A stretch of 11,794 bases of DNA from Promethearchaeota archaeon. GTDB lineage: Archaea > Asgardarchaeota > Lokiarchaeia > Sigynarchaeales > SOKP01. The stretch spans positions 1 to 11,794 of the forward strand of contig DAOUUT010000101.1 of NCBI GenBank assembly GCA_030668025.1, in the 5' to 3' direction. The translations under genes and the position numbers were made by a program. This document shows positions 6,642-11,794 of this stretch, piece by piece (positions within the stretch are counted from its first letter, which is position 1; every line of letters starts with the position of its first letter). The notes under the pieces were generated by a model, which searched no databases, was not told the origin of the DNA, and was given only the letters and a program-made list of their open reading frames with translations.

Positions 6642-6673
6642 TGATTTCACGATTAATATTAGTTTTTTTTTAG

Positions 6674-6687
6674 TTTTATTATAAAAT
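6674..6687 (-). promoter_or_regulatory. TATA-like box for the acidic protein gene
   Basis: ATTTTATAATAAAA on the minus strand is about 30 nt before the GTG at 6650 and about 40 nt before the ATG at 6641. It predicts transcription starting near 6656, so either start would have a very short leader. No Shine-Dalgarno helps choose between them. Confidence 0.35.
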
Positions 6688-6793
6688 AAAATAAATTCAA
6701 TAAAATTTAGATTTTAGTATTTTAATTTAGAAATGTGAAAATTTATTTCAATCCATACTTGATAAATTTCTATAAAATTTATTTTTCAGAATT

Positions 6794-6804
6794 AAAAAAA
6801 AAAA
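6794..6804 (-). terminator. Poly-T terminator after the MFS gene
   Basis: The minus strand has an uninterrupted run of 11 T (11 A on the plus strand) 24 nt after the TAA of the MFS gene. Archaeal RNA polymerase terminates at such runs without needing a hairpin. It separates the transporter from the acidic protein gene downstream. Confidence 0.5.
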
Positions 6805-6827
6805 TTGTTTTTGGTTAAATATTCGAA

Positions 6828-8270
6828 TTATTGTTGATTTCTATCTGGCTTTTGTTGTTTTTCTAATTCCATCAGTTTATCATGTTTTTCCTCGTGTAAA
6901 ACAAGAATTTCTTTTTGAACTTTTGCCAAATACTCTCCCTTTAATGGATAAAGCTGCAATATTAAAACCTCAATAAACAATGCAATGGCTGGAATTAACC
7001 CCATAAAAGCTCTAATTGCGAAATCAACGTCAGCCGGATGTGTTTGGGTTTGAATCTCCCCCAGTGCATTTCTAGGAACGAAGTGAGCTATAGTCAACAA
7101 AATAGCTGGAAGAGCAAGTGCAACGCTCTGTGCTGGTTTAGTAATTAAAGCGTTCATGCCAAAATAAACTGCTTCTCTTCTGACTCCAGTTTTTAACTCA
7201 TCTTCGTCGATCACTTGAGCGAACATTACATTAGTCAGAACTAATGGCCCTACAAGCCCAATACCTGCAAGAACAAAGGCAAAATATATTATTGTAACCG
7301 GAATAAATGTTAAAAGCAGTAAACCAGTAGCTCCTATTGTCAATAATATTTGATCAGCCCTTACAACTCCAAATTTTGAAATCAATTTTGGGGTTATCCA
7401 TACTCCTAATATAAGCGGAACGAATACAGCTACAAGCAATAGTATAGTAGATGATTTCGTTACATAATCAGCCAAGTAAAACATCGAACCAATAATCAGT
7501 GATTGCATAAATACGCTCATAAAATTGGCTGAAACAAGAACAATAAACGATTTGCTTTTAAAAGTATATTTTATAGCATCTTTAATTTTGAGAGGCTCAT
7601 CTACTTTTGTAAATTCTGGACGTTCTTTAAACTTAAATGTAGTATATAATATAAAGAGAGTTCCGACGATTCCAACTGCTATCATGGCCATTTGTAGAGG
7701 AAATATACCTTGTTCTTTTCGGAAGAAGTCTGGAATTAGGAATCCTAAAATCATCCCTATTAGACTAAAAAATGAGGCAAATACAGATAATTTATTTCTT
7801 TCTTGTTCATCTTCAGTTATCTCAGGAGGAAGCGCTGAATATATTAGGAACACGATAGTATAACCCGTATCATATAGGAATGTTGTTACAAGCATCCACC
7901 AAAAAACAAATATTTTGTCAGGACTAAGCGGGGCAAACCAAACAAGAATAAAAAATAAACCAAGAAACGGCGCTGTATAGCGCATGAATGGAATTCTTCT
8001 TCCCTTTTTTGATTTTGATCGATCAGAGTAGAAACCAAAAAGAGGGTCGTTAAAAGCGTTCCAAACAGCGTAAAGAATGCTCATAATAACCACTAAATAG
8101 GCATATGGTCCAACAAGGCCTAAATAATCGACGTAAAAAATCGACAAAAGCGAACCATAAGTTCCACTTATCATTGCTCCACCAAAACTTGCTAAGCCCC
8201 AATGTATACGTTGCTTTGTATTAAATTTCGGAGGTGTCAAACCTAATTTTTCTGTTGTTGAATTTTCCAT
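6828..8270 (-). CDS. GPH-family MFS cation symporter (MelB-like)
   Basis: This 480-residue polytopic membrane protein has about 12 hydrophobic helices and belongs to the glycoside-pentoside-hexuronide:cation symporter group of the major facilitator superfamily. Diagnostic parts are WNAFNDPLFGFYSDRSKSKKGRR (70-92, given here as motif positions with N71, N74, D75, P76, D83 and R84), which corresponds to the 'NDPxMGxxxDxxxSrxGrrrP' signature after helix 2, and ALPPEITEDEQERNKL (146-161), the usual 'PEit.d..eR..L' loop between helices 4 and 5. The start RIHWGLASFGG (21-31) is also typical. The Lys/Glu-rich cytoplasmic tail after residue 440 is hydrophilic. The family couples uptake of sugars or sugar acids to H+ or Na+, but Asgard-type genomes hold many relatives whose substrates are unknown. 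No sugar enzymes flank it, so the substrate is left open. A GGGA 8 nt before the ATG supports the start. Confidence 0.88.
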   Translation of the reverse strand: MENSTTEKLGLTPPKFNTKQRIHWGLASFGGAMISGTYGSLLSIFYVDYLGLVGPYAYLVVIMSILYAVWNAFNDPLFGFYSDRSKSKKGRRIPFMRYTAPFLGLFFILVWFAPLSPDKIFVFWWMLVTTFLYDTGYTIVFLIYSALPPEITEDEQERNKLSVFASFFSLIGMILGFLIPDFFRKEQGIFPLQMAMIAVGIVGTLFILYTTFKFKERPEFTKVDEPLKIKDAIKYTFKSKSFIVLVSANFMSVFMQSLIIGSMFYLADYVTKSSTILLLVAVFVPLILGVWITPKLISKFGVVRADQILLTIGATGLLLLTFIPVTIIYFAFVLAGIGLVGPLVLTNVMFAQVIDEDELKTGVRREAVYFGMNALITKPAQSVALALPAILLTIAHFVPRNALGEIQTQTHPADVDFAIRAFMGLIPAIALFIEVLILQLYPLKGEYLAKVQKEILVLHEEKHDKLMELEKQQKPDRNQQ

Positions 8271-8463
8271 TTTATAAATCCCTTTTTTTTTTCATAAATT
8301 TTAATTAAATAATATATTAGATTAGCATCTATTTTAACATTATTTTTTAAAAATATAAACCAGAATCAAAAATAATAAATATTTAAGTTAGAAATTAGCA
8401 GAAATGTGAAAGCTTATAATTTTTAGATAAATTAGTTTCCTTAATATTTTTTAAAAATTTGAA
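8271..8463. promoter_or_regulatory. Divergent intergenic region between the MFS gene and the ferredoxin operon
   Basis: This AT-rich region of just under 200 bp carries promoter-like elements for both sides. Towards the MFS gene, TAATATATTA at 8310-8319 is 40-50 nt before the ATG at 8270, and the weak SD GGGA is at 8279-8282 on the minus strand. Towards the ferredoxin gene, GCTTATAATTT at 8412-8422 is about 50 nt before the ATG at 8470, and AAATATTTAAG at 8377-8387 is further away. No clear operator palindrome was found. Confidence 0.45.
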
Positions 8464-8469
8464 TTGATT

Positions 8470-9192
8470 ATGATAATAAAAGAAGGGCTCTGTATTGGCT
8501 GTGGAAACTGCGTCCTAATATGTCCAACTAATGCTATTAAGATGATTGAAAATAAGGCAATAATAAACGATAACTTATGTGTGGAGTGTAATGTATGTTA
8601 TAGGAATGCGGAATGTCCTGTAAAGGCAATTAGACCTAAAAGATTAAAGTGGCCACGTTTAGTAAGAAATCCTTTTAGCGATGTCATATCTACACATAAA
8701 TTAACTGGAGTTCCAGGAAGAGGTACTGAAGAAATGAAAACAAATGATATAACTAATCGTTTCGGTTTAGGTGAAATCGGTATATCTATCGAAATTGGGC
8801 GCCCAGGTATAGGAACTTGCCTTAAAAATGTAGATCTCTTCGTAAAACCGTTAACTATGATTGAAGTCGAGTATGAGGAAGCGAGCCCTATTACAGCACT
8901 TTTAACTAAGGATCGAACTAAAATTAATGAGGATATTAAAAATGAAAGAGTTCTATCCGCGATCATAGAATTTAAAATCCCACATGAGAAAATTGACAGT
9001 GTTATAAAAATAATCAAGGAAGTAGAAAAAAAAATTGATACAGTATTCACTGTTGGAGTCATATCACGCGTTTTGAACAGAAAAGAAATTCCAATAATCG
9101 ATGTTCTTGCCAAAAAAGGGTACCAAATAAACCCAAATGCGAAAGTAAATATTGGGTTGGGAAAAGTATATCCTATTGGAGGTAATTATTAA
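8470..9192 (+). CDS. 2[4Fe-4S] ferredoxin fused to an uncharacterised conserved domain
   Basis: From ATG at 8470 the protein has 240 residues; TTG at 8464 would add two. The N terminus is a two-cluster ferredoxin: C8-x2-C11-x2-C14-x3-C18-P and C37-x2-C40-x2-C43-x5-C49-P, the second with a two-residue insertion before the last Cys. After a basic linker comes a distinctive block with TGVPGRGTEEMKTNDIT (79-95), GEIGISIEIGRPGIGT (101-116) and VGVISRVLNRKEIPIIDVLA (195-214). The last part (about 160-235) alternates strands and helices like a ferredoxin-type or ACT-like fold. I have an impression of similar 'GRGTEE...NDxT...GRPGxGT' proteins in anaerobes, sometimes near corrinoid methyltransferase genes, but I cannot name the family. 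It is translationally coupled to the next gene, so the two probably act together in electron transfer in the cytoplasm. Confidence 0.85.
   Translation: MIIKEGLCIGCGNCVLICPTNAIKMIENKAIINDNLCVECNVCYRNAECPVKAIRPKRLKWPRLVRNPFSDVISTHKLTGVPGRGTEEMKTNDITNRFGLGEIGISIEIGRPGIGTCLKNVDLFVKPLTMIEVEYEEASPITALLTKDRTKINEDIKNERVLSAIIEFKIPHEKIDSVIKIIKEVEKKIDTVFTVGVISRVLNRKEIPIIDVLAKKGYQINPNAKVNIGLGKVYPIGGNY
9178..9183 (+). promoter_or_regulatory. Strong Shine-Dalgarno within the ferredoxin gene, for the downstream partner
   Basis: GGAGGT lies 8 nt before the ATG at 9192 and also encodes the Gly-Gly near the C terminus of the ferredoxin fusion. It is the best SD in the window. It fixes the downstream start and, with the one-base TAATG overlap, indicates translational coupling. 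Confidence 0.7.
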
Positions 9193-9776
9193 TGACGCAT
9201 TCTTTACATAGAAGAGGAGATTTTAACAATTTAAAGGGTGATTATGTAATCTTAGCAATGCTTGCAGCAGGTAAAAACGATAAACATCCTGACGCTCGCC
9301 AAAAATTACTAAGTATTGCCCAAATATTCAAAAACAATAACCCTACAAATATTTTAACTGAAAAAGCTTGGAAAATCTCGTCCGTAATTCAAGCAACTTT
9401 CACCGAAATTAAGGATGTAAGTAGAGTAATCCAAACTTTAAAAAAAGAAGATTTAGGTATTTCTATAGTAGTAAGTGGTTTGTTGAATGAAATTGAGGAT
9501 GTTCTTAAAGATGTAGGTCTGGAAATGCATACTGTTCACCTTTCCCTCGGTACATTTGGAAAAAAAGAACTTCTACCTTCAGACAAAATCTTAGAAATAA
9601 CTACTATGTGCGGTCATCATTGCGTTTCACCCCAATCAGTAGAATACTATTTAGACTTAATTAAAAAAGATAAAATTTCAATTGAAAACGCTGCTGAAGA
9701 ATTAGCAAAACTTTGCGTATGTGGAATTTTCAATACATCAAGAACTATAAATTTACTTAGTGAATTATCTAAATAG
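9192..9776 (+). CDS. Uncharacterised CGHHC/CVCG protein, partner of the ferredoxin fusion
   Basis: This 194-residue cytoplasmic protein has no clear named domain. It opens with MTHSLHRRGDFNNL and DYVILAMLAAGKND (17-30), has a helical middle with the segment DLGISIVVSGLLNE (87-100), and ends with a Cys/His-rich part. This contains TTMCGHHCVSP (137-147; C140, H142, H143, C144) and, 30 residues later, LCVCGIFN (174-181; C175, C177). The two clusters are joined by a helix pair. Together they provide up to six ligands, enough for an iron-sulfur cluster or another metal site. The start is fixed by the GGAGGT at 9178 and overlaps the upstream stop by one base. The tight coupling suggests that the ferredoxin fusion donates electrons to, or matures, a site on this protein. 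That is inference; no catalytic activity can be named. Confidence 0.82.
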   Translation: MTHSLHRRGDFNNLKGDYVILAMLAAGKNDKHPDARQKLLSIAQIFKNNNPTNILTEKAWKISSVIQATFTEIKDVSRVIQTLKKEDLGISIVVSGLLNEIEDVLKDVGLEMHTVHLSLGTFGKKELLPSDKILEITTMCGHHCVSPQSVEYYLDLIKKDKISIENAAEELAKLCVCGIFNTSRTINLLSELSK

Positions 9777-9780
9777 GAGT

Positions 9781-9794
9781 GTAAATATTTTTAC
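9781..9794. terminator. Short palindrome between convergent genes
   Basis: GTAAATATTTTTAC can form a 5-bp stem with a 4-nt loop in the 28-nt gap between the stop of the CGHHC protein gene and the stop of the methyltransferase gene. It reads the same way for both transcripts and could help termination, but the stem is short and AT-rich. Confidence 0.2.
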
Positions 9795-9804
9795 CTATTA
9801 AAAA

Positions 9805-11794
9805 TTAGAATTTATACACCAAACTTTTGTTTATTTGATCCACCAATTTCGAATTACTATATAAAAAATTAAATGAATTATTAATTTGATTTAGGTTTTC
9901 CTTCACTTCTCCCTTTAAATAAGTGAGGTATTTTGGTAGATCAAAACGACATTGGAAATTTTTAATTTTTATATTTGGTACCGAATTATGAGAATTTAAT
10001 AATTTATTTAGTTCATCGTAAGGCTCGAATTGTAAATATAGTTGAGCAACTAAAGAATTTGTTAGGCTTTGATAAAAATATAAGAGTTTTTCGATTTCTA
10101 ATAATTGAATTTCATCGTTTGGTTCTTGGAGAAGTTCAAATCTTAATTGCGATAAAAATTGAATTATTTTACCTAAATAAGAAAGCGATGTGGGAAAAAT
10201 CTCTGGCATAGGCAGTTTTTTTATAAAGCTTCCGTTAAACCTTAAATACCCTCCAGACATATGAAGAGTTCCGTATAATGCTTTAAATACTGAATTAATA
10301 ATATCTGAATTCATTATCGAAAGTAAACAATAATAGTCGTTTGTTTTAAATGAAGGTACTCTTAAAAAATAAAGCCCTGTTAAATTAACGTAAATACCCG
10401 GATCGTACACGCAAGTAAGATCCTTAGCAATTTCCCTAAAAATTATTTTTTCATTATTAAGTTTATCCCAAACTTCTTTTTGCTCTGATGGAAAGCTAAA
10501 ATATGATATTTCGTGATTTACTTTTGCGATTTTTATGCGTTTTTTGAAATCTATATAATATTTACCAACATTTCCGGTTCCTATCAATATTAAATCTTTA
10601 TTAGAAGTCTTATTTTTACTAATATTTTTGAAATGTTCTGCCCATTTAATGAACCCAAAAGGACGATATATAATTTTTAAACCCTTAATAACTTGTATCA
10701 TTGGTTTGAATTTTGTATACAAGAAGTTAACTAAGTTTATTTCTGGGGATATCGGTATTACAGATGATGGGAGGTTTTTTATTGAATCTTGGGGTAATTC
10801 TGTTATTTTTTCGTTTTGCAAATGCTTAAAATCTTTCATGCTCTCAAACTTTTTTACTAGAATCGTATTTCCTGTGTTAGTTCTTTTTTTAAGAGAAATT
10901 ATTATTGGATAAGCTGCTGTCTTTTGAAATATCGGTAATGAAGAGACATTTATAATTTCCTTAAGCTCTGTATCTCGCAATAACATCTCCCTAATTTTCA
11001 GACCATAATCGGCTGATAAAAATTTATTAGTAGTTAAAAAAGATAGGCACCCAACTTCTTTTTTCAATAATTCTATCGATTTTTCAATAAAAACAATACT
11101 AAGATCATACAATCTATAAGCAGAGTCAAATTTTTTTTTGATTTTTTTTTTGAATTCTACATCTAATATCTTCTTATTTTCGACATAAGGAGGGTTTCCG
11201 ATTATGATATCAATATTTGTTGATTCAAATTCAAGAAGGAAATCTAAATTAAATAAATTAAAGTTCAGGTTGAATTTATCAAAATAATTTTCAATTTCGT
11301 CTAAATTTGAATTGATACGAGCCAAATCATCTAAAAAAGGGACCTCCACATCCGAATAAAGCCACAATATTAGTCTTAGTTTTGATATTAAGTGTGCCGA
11401 CTTATCAATTTCGATTCCGTAAAGATTGTTTTGAATTATTTTTTTCTTAATATCGTAATCGGAGCACCCTAACTCAAATATTTTATTGATATTAAAAAGA
11501 ACTTCGGCAATGGCGATCAAAAATCTTCCCGTACCACAAGCGGGGTCTAGAATTTTAATATTTCTTATTTTTGTTTCAAATCTATCTTTAAGACTTTCAT
11601 TTTTTGCGAGTAATTGTTTTAGACTGGCGTAATCACAGTTTGTTTGAAAGACTTTTCTAAGCTCTAAAAAATCGTCAAAAAAGATTCTAAAAATGTTTAA
11701 TACCATAAAGTCCGCAATTGGTTGAGGAGTATAAACTACTCCACGATCTCGATTATTCTTCTTTTCGGTAACTATCTCATTTTCGAATTTGTTA
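9805..11794 (-). CDS. N6-adenine DNA methyltransferase (Eco57I/TaqI-like), 5' end beyond right edge
   Basis: The frame is open from TAA at 9807-9805 to the last base. The first Met inside is at 11706 (633 residues), but 29 further codons upstream are in frame without a stop. They read as the usual motif-X region (DRGVVYTPQPIADFM), so the start is outside the window and at least 662 residues are present. Counting from that internal Met, the AdoMet motif I is LDPACGTGRF (53-62), the acidic motif II strand is GIEID (97-101) and the catalytic motif IV is NPPY (171-174), which indicates N6-adenine methylation. The rest resembles a TaqI-type target-recognition domain, with KKLPMPE near its end, followed by a helical tail. 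The family includes type IIG restriction-modification enzymes and BREX PglX. Whether a nuclease domain is fused at the missing N terminus cannot be seen. Confidence 0.9.
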   Translation of the reverse strand, partial: NKFENEIVTEKKNNRDRGVVYTPQPIADFMVLNIFRIFFDDFLELRKVFQTNCDYASLKQLLAKNESLKDRFETKIRNIKILDPACGTGRFLIAIAEVLFNINKIFELGCSDYDIKKKIIQNNLYGIEIDKSAHLISKLRLILWLYSDVEVPFLDDLARINSNLDEIENYFDKFNLNFNLFNLDFLLEFESTNIDIIIGNPPYVENKKILDVEFKKKIKKKFDSAYRLYDLSIVFIEKSIELLKKEVGCLSFLTTNKFLSADYGLKIREMLLRDTELKEIINVSSLPIFQKTAAYPIIISLKKRTNTGNTILVKKFESMKDFKHLQNEKITELPQDSIKNLPSSVIPISPEINLVNFLYTKFKPMIQVIKGLKIIYRPFGFIKWAEHFKNISKNKTSNKDLILIGTGNVGKYYIDFKKRIKIAKVNHEISYFSFPSEQKEVWDKLNNEKIIFREIAKDLTCVYDPGIYVNLTGLYFLRVPSFKTNDYYCLLSIMNSDIINSVFKALYGTLHMSGGYLRFNGSFIKKLPMPEIFPTSLSYLGKIIQFLSQLRFELLQEPNDEIQLLEIEKLLYFYQSLTNSLVAQLYLQFEPYDELNKLLNSHNSVPNIKIKNFQCRFDLPKYLTYLKGEVKENLNQINNSFNFLYSNSKLVDQINKSLVYKF

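Noticed and set aside
7525..7863. Plus-strand open frame of 112 codons
   Set aside because: It is antisense to the MFS transporter, whose helices and signature loops explain this sequence.
6729..8411. Shared 12-mer AGAAATGTGAAA at 6729-6740 and 8400-8411
   Set aside because: In an AT-rich window of this size such short matches are expected by chance, and the two sites have different positions relative to genes.
8598..9113. Minus-strand open frame of 171 codons
   Set aside because: It is antisense to the ferredoxin fusion, Ser/Ile-rich in a way typical of antisense translation, and without any domain.
9975..10912. Two plus-strand frames (9975-10211 and 10628-10912)
   Set aside because: Both are inside the methyltransferase gene on the opposite strand and show no recognisable features.

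Overview
The window is strongly AT-rich, gene-dense and intron-free, and the proteins look archaeal. They include an FmdE-family protein, an archaeal-type Clp1/Grc3 polynucleotide 5'-kinase, the start of a Mut7-C RNase-domain protein, a GPH-family transporter and a two-cluster ferredoxin fusion. Most genes have a TATA-like box 20-45 nt before the start and a short or absent leader, while a few have a clear Shine-Dalgarno (best: GGAGGT at 9178). This gene mix together with the low GC suggests an Asgard (Lokiarchaeia-like) archaeon, but that assignment is inference and not proven by the window. No rRNA, tRNA, CRISPR array or insertion sequence was recognised.

Layout, left part. A Mut7-C RNase gene begins at 66 and runs off the left edge on the minus strand. 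A divergent region of 83 bp separates it from a plus-strand series: FmdE-family protein (150-677), alpha/beta hydrolase (728-1492), GNAT acetyltransferase (1569-2012), Clp1-like RNA kinase (2114-3319) and an ATP-grasp protein with an apparently permuted motif order (3419-4885). Spacers of 50-100 nt with their own TATA-like boxes suggest mostly individual transcription.

Middle part. Four minus-strand genes converge on the first series: a 57-residue zinc-finger microprotein (4989-5162), a membrane-anchored alpha/beta hydrolase (5247-6248), a short acidic protein with a cysteine-rich tail (6324-6641 or 6650) and a GPH-type MFS symporter (6828-8270).

Right part. A two-gene operon on the plus strand (8470-9192 and 9192-9776, overlapping by one base, with a strong internal SD) encodes a 2[4Fe-4S] ferredoxin fusion and a partner with conserved-looking CGHHC and CVCG motifs. 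I recognise the architecture as distinctive but cannot assign a function; it is the best candidate for an undescribed redox or metal-handling module. Converging on it is a large N6-adenine DNA methyltransferase (9805 to beyond the right edge), whose reading frame stays open to the last base, so its true start lies outside the window.

The genes do not form one pathway. RNA processing (Clp1, Mut7-C), redox/C1-like proteins (FmdE, ferredoxin pair), hydrolases and transport, and DNA modification sit side by side, as in an ordinary archaeal chromosome. The accessory character increases at the methyltransferase end.
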